NCBI GenBank assembly: GCA_036620675.1
Contig: JAZHEE010000010.1
Length of the DNA: 64,000 nt
DNA from: Jejubacter sp036620675
GTDB taxonomy: Bacteria > Pseudomonadota > Gammaproteobacteria > Enterobacterales > Enterobacteriaceae
Strand: one strand, 5' to 3'
Shown here: positions 9,783 to 18,805 of the stretch, piece by piece
Numbering within the stretch: the first letter of the stretch is position 1
How the letters are laid out: each line of letters begins with the position of its first letter
The notes under the pieces: generated by a model
What the model saw: the letters and a program-made list of their open reading frames with translations, nothing else
The model's database searches: none
What the model was told of the DNA's origin: nothing
Position numbers and translations under genes: made by a program

Positions 9783-10060
9783 GAATATGAACACGTTGGA
9801 GAAAGTTCCGTTCACTTTTAGTAAGTGCTTCTCTGTTAATTCGGAACACGTGAATGGGCCAGGGGGGCTCAGTCGCCACCCCCCTGGCGACCCGGGCTCC
9901 CCGGCGGTAAAAAACGCCGCTGACGCGGTTCCCTGCGCTAATTCCCGTCGGGCTTATCGGCACGGGCGAGAGTCGCCGTCCCTGGCGACCTCGCCCTGTC
10001 ATGACTTCCCTGTCACTCCTCCGGCCCTCCGTGAACGCTTCGGCATTTTTTAAGCCGGGA
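9783..10060 (+). repeat. Structured intergenic repeat, copy A
   Basis: A 278-bp GC-rich block with several internal hairpins (for example AGTCGCC...GGCGAC and CGCCGTCCCTGGCG). It matches, in reverse orientation, the block at 10156-10426. Both start GAATATGA, both share TTCCGTTCAC and GCTAATTCCCGTC, and both end near GAACGCT..CGGC-ATTTTT..GGGA. Small open frames across it are not credible genes. Together with copy B it fills the 784-bp gap between eno and the RpiR gene. Confidence 0.65.
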
Positions 10061-10155
10061 CATAACCCCCTCATCGCTTCAGTCGGGTTGCCTGAATGTG
10101 ACTAGCGCTATCCCTTTCTGTAAATACAAGGGCAGAAGAGTAAAGATGGTGACAC

Positions 10156-10426
10156 TCCCGACCTAAAAATCGCCGGAGCGTTCGCGGTTGCCAGGGTCAG
10201 CCAGACAGGGCGTCTGGCTGAGGGTATACGGCACACGGACGTGCCGTTATACCCGACCCGTCCGGCGGACGGGAATTAGCGGAGGGCACCCGAAGGGCGA
10301 TTTTTACGTCGGAAAGCCGGGTTGTCAGGGGCGGCATTTGAGCCCCTGACACGTTCACCGGCGCCGGTATTCACATATTAAAAATCACCCTAAGGTGAAC
10401 GGAATCTTCTCCGACACATCATATTC
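10156..10426 (-). repeat. Structured intergenic repeat, copy B (inverted)
   Basis: A 271-bp counterpart of the block at 9783-10060 on the other strand; collinear landmarks run from GAATATGA at 10426 down to TCGGGA at 10156. It holds its own compensated stems, including GTCAGCCAGACA/TCTGGCTGA, TTGTCAGGGGC/GCCCCTGACA and a GGGTAT-ACGGCAC...GTGCCGT-TATACCC hairpin. The copies diverge in loops but keep order and polarity, so they look like two members of one repeat family rather than a recent duplication. Confidence 0.65.
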
Positions 10427-10467
10427 ATTCAAAATCAGGCTCACGCTAATATGCGATGCCCGCCGCT

Positions 10468-11292
10468 TTACAGCAGCAGTGGCAGCGTTGCGCTGGCCGT
10501 TTGCTGGCTGAGCTCGGCATAGTGCTCATCAATGGCGATAAGGGACATCGCCAGCAGTTCTACCAGCAGCATTACGCTGATTTTGGCGTTCAACGCGCCG
10601 CCGCTTAGCGGACTTTCTGGCTTGGCCGCCACCAGCAGAATATCGCTTAACGACGCCAGCGGGCTGGAAGGGGTGTTACTGAGCGCCAGCACCTTCACGC
10701 CGCGCTTGCGGGCCAGCTTCACCACGTGCAGCAGATCGCGGGTGGATCCCGAACTGGAGATCGCCACTGCTAAGTCTTCCTGGTTGAGCGTTGCCGCGCT
10801 CATCGCCGCGCGATGCATATCGCTGTACTGTTGCGCGCTTTTGCCGAAGCGCAGCAGCTTATACTGAAGATAATCTCCGGGGATAGCGCTTGCCGCAACG
10901 CCGTATATCTGCACCGAACGCGCCTGATGCAGCGCCTGCGCCGCCGCTTTCAGCATCTGGCGATCCAGTAGTTTCGCCGTATCCTGTAGCGCCTGTACTG
11001 ACTCTTCCACCACTCGATCTATCGCATCTCCCGCCTGGCGCGGTGTGGTCTGGTGCTGAATATCCAACGCCAGCGCCATTTTAAATTCGTTATAGCCTTT
11101 GCATCCCAGCGTCCGGCACAGCCGGGTGACGCTTGCTTCGCTGGTTTCGCTTTCCCGCGCCAGCTCGGTAATGGTCAGGTAGAGCACGCTGGCGGGGGCG
11201 TTTAACACGAACTCTCCCAGCTTCTGCTGGGTTGGGCTGTATCCGGATACGCTCTGCCGCAGCCTGAGCAGCAGGTTTTCATGTTGTGACAT
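10468..11292 (-). CDS. RpiR/MurR-family transcriptional regulator
   Basis: A 274-residue sugar-responsive regulator. The N-terminal RpiR helix-turn-helix spans about residues 1-77 (TITELARESETSEASVTRLCRTLG). A SIS sugar-phosphate-binding domain spans about 125-260, with the phosphosugar motif AISSSGSTRDLL. It is divergent from the PTS permease and epimerase genes, the usual layout for a local repressor or activator that responds to an amino-sugar phosphate. The probable ligand is ManNAc-6-P or GlcNAc-6-P, inferred from nanE. A repeated GTGGTAAT box lies in the shared promoter region. Confidence 0.85.
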   Translation of the reverse strand: MSQHENLLLRLRQSVSGYSPTQQKLGEFVLNAPASVLYLTITELARESETSEASVTRLCRTLGCKGYNEFKMALALDIQHQTTPRQAGDAIDRVVEESVQALQDTAKLLDRQMLKAAAQALHQARSVQIYGVAASAIPGDYLQYKLLRFGKSAQQYSDMHRAAMSAATLNQEDLAVAISSSGSTRDLLHVVKLARKRGVKVLALSNTPSSPLASLSDILLVAAKPESPLSGGALNAKISVMLLVELLAMSLIAIDEHYAELSQQTASATLPLLL

Positions 11293-11391
11293 GCAAGTTC
11301 CTTAATGCGTTTTGCTACCGGTTAGTGTGGCGGAAAGCGGGGCGCTGACGCCAGTCATTTTAAAAAAGTATGATCCGTCTCCCGACTTTTG

Positions 11392-11437
11392 GTGGTAATT
11401 TTCAGTTAATTATTTTTATGTGGTAATAATTTTCACC
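11392..11437. promoter_or_regulatory. Repeated box, candidate operator of the RpiR regulator
   Basis: GTGGTAATTTTCA (11392-11404) and GTGGTAATAATTTTCACC (11420-11437) repeat in the divergent intergenic region, 23-68 bp upstream of the PTS start. RpiR-family sites are often A/T-rich and paired. Assigned by position and repetition only. Confidence 0.4.
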
Positions 11438-11459
11438 TTGCTCAGCAGGGAGAAACCTT

Positions 11460-13013
11460 ATGTCTCTATTCAGCGGCGCCTCATCGGGAGGCTGGTTCGA
11501 AAAAGCGCAGCGCTTTGGCAAATCCTTTATGTTGCCGATTGCCGTGCTACCGGCGGCGGGGCTGCTGTTGGGGATTGGCGGCGCGCTCTCTAACCCCAAC
11601 ACCATCACGGCGTATCCTTTCCTGAACGTCGACTGGCTGCAGGCGATATTCACCATTATGAGCAGCGCTGGCGCCATCGTGTTTGCCAATCTGTCGGTGC
11701 TGTTTGCGGTGGGCGTAGCGGTGGGGCTTGCGAAGAGCGATAAAGGCACCGCCGGGCTATCGGCGCTGCTGGCGTTTCTGGTGATGAACGCCACTATTAA
11801 TGCCCTGCTGATTCTGACCGGCACCCTGGCGCAGGATAACCCTGGCGCGGTAGGGCAGGGAATGACGCTGGGCATTCAGACTCTGGAAACCGGCGTCTTT
11901 GGCGGGGTGGTTATCGGCCTGGTGACCTGTATGCTGCATCATCGCTTTCGCAATATTGCGCTGCCGCAGTTTCTGGGCTTTTTCGGCGGTTCGCGCTTCG
12001 TCCCCATCGTCAGCTCTCTGGCCGCCATTGTGGTGGGGGCCCTGATGACCGTTATCTGGCCCCATTTTCAGGCGCTGATTTTCGGGCTGGGCGGGCTGGT
12101 GGATGCCACCGGTTATCTGGGTACCTTCCTGTATGGCTTTATTCTGCGCATGCTGGGCCCCTTCGGTCTGCATCATATCTTCTATTTGCCCTTCTGGACT
12201 ACGGCTCTGGGCGGCAGCGAGATAATTAACGGCCAACTGGTGGAAGGCACGCAGCGCATCTTCTTTGCCCAACTGGGCGATCCCGCGACTCAGCAGTTTT
12301 ATGTCGGGACTTCGCGTTTTATGTCCGGGCGTTTTATCACCATGATGTTCGGGCTGCTGGGAGCCTGCCTTGCGATGTACCACACGGCGAAACCCGAAAA
12401 TAAAAAGCGTGTGGCCGGTCTGTTGCTTTCGGCGGCGCTGACCTCATTCCTGACCGGCATTACCGAGCCTGTCGAGTTCTCGTTCCTGTTTGTGGCCCCG
12501 GCGCTTTACGTTATCCATGCCCTGTTCGATGGCCTGGCCTTTATGCTGGCCCATATTCTGCACATCACCATCGGCCAGACGTTCTCCGGCGGTTTTATCG
12601 ACTTCATGCTGTTCGGCGTGCTGCAGGGCGAGGCGAAAACCCACTGGATGTACGTGCCCTTGGTCGGTGTTCCCTGGTTCTTCCTCTACTACTTTATCTT
12701 CCGCTTCGCCATTGTCCGTTTCGGTTTCGCCACCCCGGGCAGGGAGAAAGAGGGCGTGGATCAGAGTGAGTTCGTCCGGGGCGAACGGGCTCAGGCCATT
12801 GTGACCGGACTGGGGGGGAGGGATAACCTGGAAGAGGTGGACTGCTGCGCTACTCGCTTACGCGTGACGGTAAAGGATGCAGCCAAAGTGGACGAGGCGG
12901 CGCTAAAAGCGACCGGCGCCCACGGTGTGATTTTGCGCGGCAACGGCGTGCAGGTGGTCTATGGCCCGCACGTCACCATTATCAGAAATGAAGTAGAAGA
13001 GATTTTAGCCTGA
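11460..13013 (+). CDS. PTS permease, IIC-IIB (glucose/N-acetylglucosamine superfamily)
   Basis: A 517-residue membrane permease that phosphorylates a sugar during import. The IIC domain (about residues 15-400, roughly ten hydrophobic segments) contains the substrate loop GITEPVEFSFLF. The C-terminal IIB domain (about 435-517) has the phospho-cysteine in CCATRLRV (second Cys, about residue 463). No IIA domain is attached, so it must borrow a soluble IIA-Glc (Crr) or similar. The domain order IIC-IIB is that of PtsG/NagE, not MurP. It overlaps nanE by one base (TGATG), so uptake of N-acetylmannosamine or a related amino sugar is the likely role (inference). Confidence 0.9.
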   Translation: MSLFSGASSGGWFEKAQRFGKSFMLPIAVLPAAGLLLGIGGALSNPNTITAYPFLNVDWLQAIFTIMSSAGAIVFANLSVLFAVGVAVGLAKSDKGTAGLSALLAFLVMNATINALLILTGTLAQDNPGAVGQGMTLGIQTLETGVFGGVVIGLVTCMLHHRFRNIALPQFLGFFGGSRFVPIVSSLAAIVVGALMTVIWPHFQALIFGLGGLVDATGYLGTFLYGFILRMLGPFGLHHIFYLPFWTTALGGSEIINGQLVEGTQRIFFAQLGDPATQQFYVGTSRFMSGRFITMMFGLLGACLAMYHTAKPENKKRVAGLLLSAALTSFLTGITEPVEFSFLFVAPALYVIHALFDGLAFMLAHILHITIGQTFSGGFIDFMLFGVLQGEAKTHWMYVPLVGVPWFFLYYFIFRFAIVRFGFATPGREKEGVDQSEFVRGERAQAIVTGLGGRDNLEEVDCCATRLRVTVKDAAKVDEAALKATGAHGVILRGNGVQVVYGPHVTIIRNEVEEILA

Positions 13014-13711
13014 TGAATACGTTACTGAACGGCCTGAATGGCCAGCTGATTGTCTCCTGCCAGGCGCTGGAAGACGAGCCGTTACATAGTCCCTTTATTA
13101 TGTCGCGTATGGCGCTGGCGGCAGAGCAGGGAGGAGCCGCCGGAATTCGCGCCAACAGTGTGGCGGATATTGCGGCCATCCGCCAGCAGGTGGCGCTGCC
13201 GGTTATTGGCATCATCAAGCGTGATTACCCCGGAAGCGAGGTGTTTATCACCGCGACCCTGAGAGAGGTGGATGAACTGATGACGGTAGCGCCGGAAATC
13301 ATCGCGCTGGATGCCACCGCCCGCCCGCGCCCCGGCGGTCAGAGCCTGGCGACGCTGGTAGCGCAGATTCGCCAGCGCTACCCCGGGCAACTGTTGATGG
13401 CAGATGTTTCCACCCTGGATGAAGCGAAAACCGCCGAAGCGCTCGGCTTCGACTGCGTTGGCCCCACGCTTTATGGCTACACGGAAGAGACCAAAGGCCA
13501 CAAACTGCCAGAGCAGGATTGCCGTTTTCTGGCTGAACTGGTTGCTGCGGTGACCATTCCGGTGATTGCCGAAGGCAATGTGGAAACCCCGGAGCTGGCC
13601 GCCCGCTGCCTGGCGCTGGGCGCCCATGCCGTGGTGGTTGGCGGCGCCATTACCCGCCCGCAGCAGATTACCAAACGTTTTGCCGCAGCCATAAGCGCAC
13701 ACTGTCCGTGA
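13013..13711 (+). CDS. nanE: N-acetylmannosamine-6-phosphate 2-epimerase NanE
   Basis: A TIM-barrel epimerase turning ManNAc-6-P into GlcNAc-6-P, which then enters the Nag pathway. It has 232 residues (229 in E. coli). Family stretches include GGAAGIRANSVADI, GIIKRDYP, ITATLREVDEL, IIALDATARPRP and VIAEGNVETPE. Its ATG overlaps the PTS stop codon, so the two are translationally coupled. Because no sialic-acid lyase or ManNAc kinase is adjacent, the substrate phosphate probably comes from the PTS permease. This is likely a second nanE besides any copy in a nan operon elsewhere. Confidence 0.92.
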   Translation: MNTLLNGLNGQLIVSCQALEDEPLHSPFIMSRMALAAEQGGAAGIRANSVADIAAIRQQVALPVIGIIKRDYPGSEVFITATLREVDELMTVAPEIIALDATARPRPGGQSLATLVAQIRQRYPGQLLMADVSTLDEAKTAEALGFDCVGPTLYGYTEETKGHKLPEQDCRFLAELVAAVTIPVIAEGNVETPELAARCLALGAHAVVVGGAITRPQQITKRFAAAISAHCP

Positions 13712-13770
13712 ATGACCCGGAGCCGAGAATTTGCGATAATCGGCGTTTCCTTCACGCGACAGAGATGATT

Positions 13771-14442
13771 ATGCAGTACCCGATTAACGAGATGTTCCAG
13801 ACGCTCCAGGGCGAAGGCTACTTTACCGGCGTGCCGGCTATCTTTATCCGGCTACAGGGATGCCCGGTCGGCTGCCCGTGGTGCGATACCAAACATACGT
13901 GGGAAAAGCTCGCCGATCGGGAAGTGTCGATGTTCAGCATTATGGCCAAAACCCGCGAGAGCGACAAATGGGGGGCGGCTGGCGTTGAGGATCTGCTGGC
14001 GATTATTCAGCGCCAGGGTTACAGCGCGCGCCACGTGGTGATCACCGGCGGTGAACCCTGTATCCACGATCTGACCGCTCTGACCGAAGGGCTGGAAAGC
14101 CAGGGATTCCGCTGCCAGATAGAGACCAGCGGCACTCACGAAGTACGCTGCACGCCGGACACCTGGGTGACGGTATCGCCAAAGGTGAATATGCGCGGCG
14201 GTTATGATGTGCTGTCGCAGGCGCTCCAGCGCGCCGATGAGATCAAACACCCGGTCGGACGGGTACGTGACATTGAAGCGCTCGACGAACTGCTGGAGAC
14301 GCTGGACGATGAAAAGGCGCGCATCATCGCGCTACAGCCCATCAGCCAGAAAGAAGAGGCGACCCGCCTGTGCATCGAAACCTGCATCGCCCGCAACTGG
14401 CGGCTGTCGATGCAGACACATAAGTATCTGAATATCGCCTGA
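13771..14442 (+). CDS. queE: 7-carboxy-7-deazaguanine synthase QueE
   Basis: A radical-SAM enzyme converting 6-carboxytetrahydropterin to 7-carboxy-7-deazaguanine in preQ0/queuosine synthesis. ATG 13771 (MQYPINEMFQTLQGEG) gives 223 residues, the E. coli length; more upstream starts in the same frame overlap nanE and lack family similarity. The 4Fe-4S triad is in GCPVGCPWCDT. It is convergent with queD, the preceding enzyme of the pathway. Confidence 0.96.
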   Translation: MQYPINEMFQTLQGEGYFTGVPAIFIRLQGCPVGCPWCDTKHTWEKLADREVSMFSIMAKTRESDKWGAAGVEDLLAIIQRQGYSARHVVITGGEPCIHDLTALTEGLESQGFRCQIETSGTHEVRCTPDTWVTVSPKVNMRGGYDVLSQALQRADEIKHPVGRVRDIEALDELLETLDDEKARIIALQPISQKEEATRLCIETCIARNWRLSMQTHKYLNIA

Positions 14443-14507
14443 TTCAGGTTTAAATAGATCTGAGCACCCTCTTCCCTTTGGAGATAAGGATTGTGTGGGA
14501 GCCCTTT

Positions 14508-14536
14508 TTCCCCCTCTCCCCTTTGGGGAGAGGGCC
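14508..14536. repeat. Dispersed hairpin repeat, copy 2 (queE-queD)
   Basis: CCCTCTCCCCTTTGGGGAGAGGG forms a 10-bp stem with a very short loop and is followed by CCGG. It is the same family as 5566-5601 and 18806-18841 but lacks the GGTGAGGG tail. It sits between two convergent genes and could terminate either. Confidence 0.75.
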
Positions 14537-14541
14537 GGCGA

Positions 14542-14904
14542 TTACTCGCCCCGGTAGACGCAACCCGCCGTGCAGGTCTCTTTTACCTGAACCGCGCTCA
14601 GCAGCGGCAGTTGCGGCTTAATCTGCTGCCAGATCCAGCGGGCCAGCACTTCGCTGGTGGGATTTTCCAGCCCCGGAATATCGTTAAGATAGTGGTGATC
14701 CAGGCGCTCCCAGGTGGGCTTAAACGCCGCTTTCAGCTCGGCAAAGTCGATGACCCAACCAGTATGGGGATCCACTTCGCCGGTCACTTCCAGGCGCACC
14801 ATAAAGGAGTGGCCATGCAGGCGCCCGCACTTGTGGCCTTCCGGCACGTGGGGCAGCCGGTGTGCGGCTTCGAAGGTGAACTCTTTAAACAGGGTGGTTG
14901 ACAT
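14542..14904 (-). CDS. queD: 6-carboxy-5,6,7,8-tetrahydropterin synthase QueD
   Basis: A zinc-dependent PTPS-family enzyme that converts 7,8-dihydroneopterin triphosphate to 6-carboxytetrahydropterin, the substrate of QueE. The start taken is ATG 14904 (MSTTLFKEFTFEAAHRL), giving 120 residues, close to E. coli; an in-frame start 21 bases upstream would add seven unconserved residues. Zinc ligands appear in AAHRL and HGHSF, the catalytic Cys in GHKCGRLHGH, and the pterin-binding Glu in VKETCTAG. Confidence 0.96.
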   Translation of the reverse strand: MSTTLFKEFTFEAAHRLPHVPEGHKCGRLHGHSFMVRLEVTGEVDPHTGWVIDFAELKAAFKPTWERLDHHYLNDIPGLENPTSEVLARWIWQQIKPQLPLLSAVQVKETCTAGCVYRGE

Positions 14905-15266
14905 GTGCAGGCCTCGGTGTGACAAAAAACCGCCGCATAGTACCGGAAATGATTTTTTTTGGCATTAACTAAAACCCGCTTTGCGCAAGTTTCGCCCTTT
15001 TCAGGTGATGAAACTTATGTTTAACATATAAATCAATTGGTTAACAAATCTGTTTTTACGTTAATCAATAACATAAAAAGCGGTTAGGCGATTTGGTTAT
15101 TAATTATTTCCATCCCTTCTTTAATTGTTATTACCCCCGCCGTTAACCTTACTTTCACTTCTGTTTTCGCCCGCAGGGGCCAGGACACCTGATGCGCCGT
15201 TTGGTCGCACTAATCTGGCATTCCGGGGCGGGTGAACGCTTTTAGCATACTGGAACATAACGACGC
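14905..15266 (+). promoter_or_regulatory. queD-cysJ divergent regulatory region
   Basis: 362 bp without a credible gene. The central part (about 14960-15120) is strongly A/T-rich, unlike the coding DNA on both sides. The divergent layout requires promoters for queD and for cysJIH here. In E. coli and Salmonella cysJIH transcription needs CysB with N-acetylserine, and an A/T-rich upstream region is typical of its binding. No individual CysB box can be called with confidence. Confidence 0.45.
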
Positions 15267-17063
15267 ATGACGACTCAGGCTCCTCCCACTTCGCTGCTTC
15301 CGTTAACGCCGGAACAGCTGGCGCGCCTCCAGGCGGCGACCACGGACTTCTCTCCCACCCAGCTGGCATGGCTTTCCGGCTACTTCTGGGGGATGGTAAA
15401 TCAACAGCCTGGCGCAACCGTTGGGGGGGCTCCAGCACCGCAAGCGGCGGCGATCACCCTGATTTCGGCTTCCCAGACCGGTAACGCCCGGCGGGTGGCC
15501 GAGCAGCTGCGCGACGACCTGCTGGCGGCGAAGCTGAACGTCAACCTGGTCAACGCCGGCGACTATAAATTCAAACAGATAGCCCAGGAAAAACTGCTGG
15601 TGCTGGTTGCCTCCACTCAGGGGGAAGGGGAGCCGCCGGAAGAGGCGGTCGCGCTGCATAAGTATCTGTTTTCGAAGAAGGCGCCGAAGCTGACGGACAC
15701 CGCCTTCGCGGTATTTGGCCTGGGGGATACCTCCTATGAGTTCTTCTGCCAGTCGGGTAAGGATTTCGACGCCCGCCTGGCGGAGCTGGGCGCGGAACGG
15801 CTGCTGGATCGCGTGGATGCCGACGTAGAGTTTCAGGCGGCGGCGGAAAACTGGCGCCAGCGTATTACCGAAATCCTGAAGGCGAAAGCGCCTCAGGGAG
15901 CCCCGGCTCCTGGCGCCGTTGCCGGTGCGGTGAGTGAAATTGTCACCACGCCATGGACTAAAGAGGCGCCGTTTGCGGCATCGCTTGCCGTGAACCAGAA
16001 AATTACGGGGCGCGGCTCTGATAAAGACGTGCGCCACCTGGAGATCGATCTTGGCGATTCCGGCCTGCGCTATCAACCGGGAGACGCGCTGGGCGTCTGG
16101 TATCAGAACGACCCGGCGCTGGTGCAGGAGCTCCTCGAGCTGCTGTGGCTGAAGGGCGATGAGATCGTTGAGGTGAACGGTGAATCTCTGGCGCTCAGCG
16201 AAGCGCTACAGTGGCATTTCGAGCTGACGGTGAATACCGCGGGCATCGTAGAAAAATACGCCACCCTGACCCGTAATGACGCGCTGCTGGAGCTGGTGGG
16301 CGATCGCGATAAGCTGCACCACTATGCGGCTACCACGCCGATAGTCGATATGGCGCGCTTCGCTCCGGCCCAACTGGAGGCTCAGCAGCTTATCGGGTTA
16401 CTGCGCCCGCTGACGCCGCGCCTGTACTCCATAGCTTCGTCCCAGGCCGAGGTGGAAAACGAAGTGCATATCACCGTTGGCGTGGTGCGCTACGAGGTTG
16501 AAGGGCGTGCCCGTAGCGGCGGCGCTTCCGGCTTCCTGGCCGACCGGGTGGAAGAAGATGGCGAAGTGCGGGTGTTTATCGAACACAACGACAATTTCCG
16601 CCTGCCCGCGAATCCGGAAACGCCGGTCATTATGATTGGCCCCGGCACCGGTATCGCACCGTTCCGCGCCTTTATGCAGGAGCGCGATGCCCAGGGGGCA
16701 ACCGGCAAAAACTGGCTGCTGTTCGGTAATCCGCATTTTACCGAGGATTTCCTCTATCAGGTGGAGTGGCAGCGCTATGTGAAAGAAGGTTTGCTGACCC
16801 GTATTGACCTTGCCTGGTCCCGCGACCAGCAAGAGAAGATTTACGTACAGGATAAACTGCGCGAACAGAGCGCAGAGCTGTGGCGCTGGATTAACGACGG
16901 CGCCCATATTTACGTCTGCGGCGACGCCAATCGCATGGCGAAAGACGTTGAGCAGGCGCTTCTGGAAGTGATTGCCGAACAGGGGAGCATGGACCTGGAA
17001 GCGGCGGATGAATATTTAAGTGAGCTGCGCGTAGAGCGCCGTTATCAGCGAGACGTTTACTAA
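15267..17063 (+). CDS. cysJ: Sulfite reductase flavoprotein (alpha) subunit CysJ
   Basis: Carries electrons from NADPH through FAD and FMN to the CysI hemoprotein, which reduces sulfite to sulfide. It has 598 residues (599 in E. coli). The flavodoxin FMN domain (about residues 63-205) starts with ISASQTGNARRVAE. The FAD domain contains RLYSIASSQ. The NADPH domain has MIGPGTGIAPFRAF and ends VERRYQRDVY, the family's C-terminus. cysI overlaps the stop by one base (TAATG). Confidence 0.98.
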   Translation: MTTQAPPTSLLPLTPEQLARLQAATTDFSPTQLAWLSGYFWGMVNQQPGATVGGAPAPQAAAITLISASQTGNARRVAEQLRDDLLAAKLNVNLVNAGDYKFKQIAQEKLLVLVASTQGEGEPPEEAVALHKYLFSKKAPKLTDTAFAVFGLGDTSYEFFCQSGKDFDARLAELGAERLLDRVDADVEFQAAAENWRQRITEILKAKAPQGAPAPGAVAGAVSEIVTTPWTKEAPFAASLAVNQKITGRGSDKDVRHLEIDLGDSGLRYQPGDALGVWYQNDPALVQELLELLWLKGDEIVEVNGESLALSEALQWHFELTVNTAGIVEKYATLTRNDALLELVGDRDKLHHYAATTPIVDMARFAPAQLEAQQLIGLLRPLTPRLYSIASSQAEVENEVHITVGVVRYEVEGRARSGGASGFLADRVEEDGEVRVFIEHNDNFRLPANPETPVIMIGPGTGIAPFRAFMQERDAQGATGKNWLLFGNPHFTEDFLYQVEWQRYVKEGLLTRIDLAWSRDQQEKIYVQDKLREQSAELWRWINDGAHIYVCGDANRMAKDVEQALLEVIAEQGSMDLEAADEYLSELRVERRYQRDVY

Positions 17064-18775
17064 TGAGCGAAAAACATCCCGGGCCCTTGGTGGTCGAAGG
17101 TAAACTGGCCGATGCCGAGCGCATGAAGCTTGAGAGCAACTTCCTGCGCGGCACTATTGCCGAAGATTTAAACGACGGCCTGACCGGCGGATTTAAGGGC
17201 GACAACTTTCTGCTGATCCGCTTTCACGGCATGTATCAGCAGGACGATCGCGACATTCGCGCCGAACGCGCCGAACAGAAACTGGAGCCGCGCCACGCCA
17301 TGCTGCTGCGCTGCCGCCTGCCGGGCGGCATTATGACTACGAAGCAGTGGCTGGCCATCGACAAATTCGCCGGCGAAAAAACGCTGTATGGCAGCATTCG
17401 TCTGACCAACCGCCAGACCTTCCAGTTTCACGGCATTCTGAAGAAGAACGTGAAACCGGTGCACCAGATGCTGCACGAGGTGGGGCTGGACGCGCTGGCG
17501 ACCGCCAACGACATGAACCGTAACGTGCTGTGCACCTCTAACCCGATTGAGTCGCAGCTGCACGCCGAGGCTTACGAGTGGGCGAAGAAGCTCTCTGAGC
17601 ACCTGCTGCCGCGCACCCGGGCCTATGCCGAAATCTGGCTGGACCAGGAAAAAGTGGCCACCACCGATGAAGAGCCGATCCTCGGGCCGACCTATCTGCC
17701 GCGTAAATTTAAAACCACGGTGGTGGTGCCGCCGCAGAACGATGTGGATCTGCACGCCAACGATATGAACTTTGTGGCCATTGCCGAAAACGGCAGGCTG
17801 GTGGGCTTTAACCTGCTGGTGGGCGGCGGTCTTTCCATCGAGCACGGCAACAAGAAAACCTATGCCCGTACCGCCAGCGAGTTCGGCTATATTCCGCTGG
17901 AGCACACCCTGGCGGTGGCGGAAGCGGTGGTCACCACCCAGCGCGACTGGGGCAACCGTACCGACCGTAAAAACGCCAAGACCAAATACACCCTTGAGCG
18001 CGTAGGCGTGGACACCTTTAAGGCTGAAGTGGAGCGCCGGGCAGGTATTACGTTTGAGCCGATCCGCCCTTATGAATTCACCGGTCGCGGCGATCGTATC
18101 GGCTGGGTGAAGGGGATCGACGATAAGTGGCATCTGACGCTGTTTATCGAAAACGGCCGTATCCTGGACTATCCGGGGCGCCCGCTGAAGACCGGGCTGC
18201 GTAAGATTGCTGAAATCCACAAGGGCGATCTGCGCCTGACCGCCAACCAGAACCTGATCATCGCCGGGGTGCCGGAAAGCGATAAAGCTTCTATCGAAGC
18301 GCTGGCCCGGGAGCATGGCCTGATGGCGGCGACGTCCCGCCAGCGGGAAAACTCGATGGCCTGCGTCTCTTTCCCGACCTGCCCGCTGGCGATGGCGGAA
18401 GCCGAGCGTTTCCTGCCCGGCTTTGTTGATAAGGTGGAAGGGCTGATGGCGGCTCACGGCGTGGCGGACGAGCATATCGTTCTGCGCGTAACCGGCTGCC
18501 CCAACGGCTGCGGCCGCGCCATGCTGGCGGAAGTGGGGCTGGTGGGCAAAGCGCCCGGGCGCTATAACCTGCACCTTGGGGGCAACCGCATCGGCACCCG
18601 CATTCCGCGGATGTTCCGGGAAAACATCACCGAGCCGGAGATCCTCAGCATTCTTGATGAACTGGTAGGGCGCTGGGCCAAAGAGCGTGAAGCGGGCGAA
18701 GGCTTCGGCGACTTCACCGTGCGTACCGGCATTGTGCGGCCGGTTCTCGATCCGGCGCGCGATTTCTGGGAATAA
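17063..18775 (+). CDS. cysI: Sulfite reductase hemoprotein (beta) subunit CysI
   Basis: The siroheme/4Fe-4S subunit that performs six-electron reduction of sulfite to sulfide. It has 570 residues, the E. coli length. Cluster and siroheme cysteines lie in ACVSFPTCPL and TGCPNGCGRAM. Two ferredoxin-like nitrite/sulfite reductase repeats are visible, the first with RLTNRQTFQFHG. It is translationally coupled to cysJ. A 90-bp gap with a dispersed hairpin repeat separates it from cysH. Confidence 0.98.
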   Translation: MSEKHPGPLVVEGKLADAERMKLESNFLRGTIAEDLNDGLTGGFKGDNFLLIRFHGMYQQDDRDIRAERAEQKLEPRHAMLLRCRLPGGIMTTKQWLAIDKFAGEKTLYGSIRLTNRQTFQFHGILKKNVKPVHQMLHEVGLDALATANDMNRNVLCTSNPIESQLHAEAYEWAKKLSEHLLPRTRAYAEIWLDQEKVATTDEEPILGPTYLPRKFKTTVVVPPQNDVDLHANDMNFVAIAENGRLVGFNLLVGGGLSIEHGNKKTYARTASEFGYIPLEHTLAVAEAVVTTQRDWGNRTDRKNAKTKYTLERVGVDTFKAEVERRAGITFEPIRPYEFTGRGDRIGWVKGIDDKWHLTLFIENGRILDYPGRPLKTGLRKIAEIHKGDLRLTANQNLIIAGVPESDKASIEALAREHGLMAATSRQRENSMACVSFPTCPLAMAEAERFLPGFVDKVEGLMAAHGVADEHIVLRVTGCPNGCGRAMLAEVGLVGKAPGRYNLHLGGNRIGTRIPRMFRENITEPEILSILDELVGRWAKEREAGEGFGDFTVRTGIVRPVLDPARDFWE

Positions 18776-18805
18776 ACGATAACCTCTGGCCCTCTCTCTT
18801 ACCTG

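Noticed and set aside
9739..10074. Open frames of 111 (minus) and 95 (plus) codons after eno
   Set aside because: They lie across the structured repeat and the eno terminator, overlap each other, and give composition-driven Pro/Arg/Ser text with no family likeness.
10427..14541. Possible second CRISPR array near queE, as in E. coli
   Set aside because: No repeat-like sequence with 61-bp spacing was found between the RpiR gene and queD.
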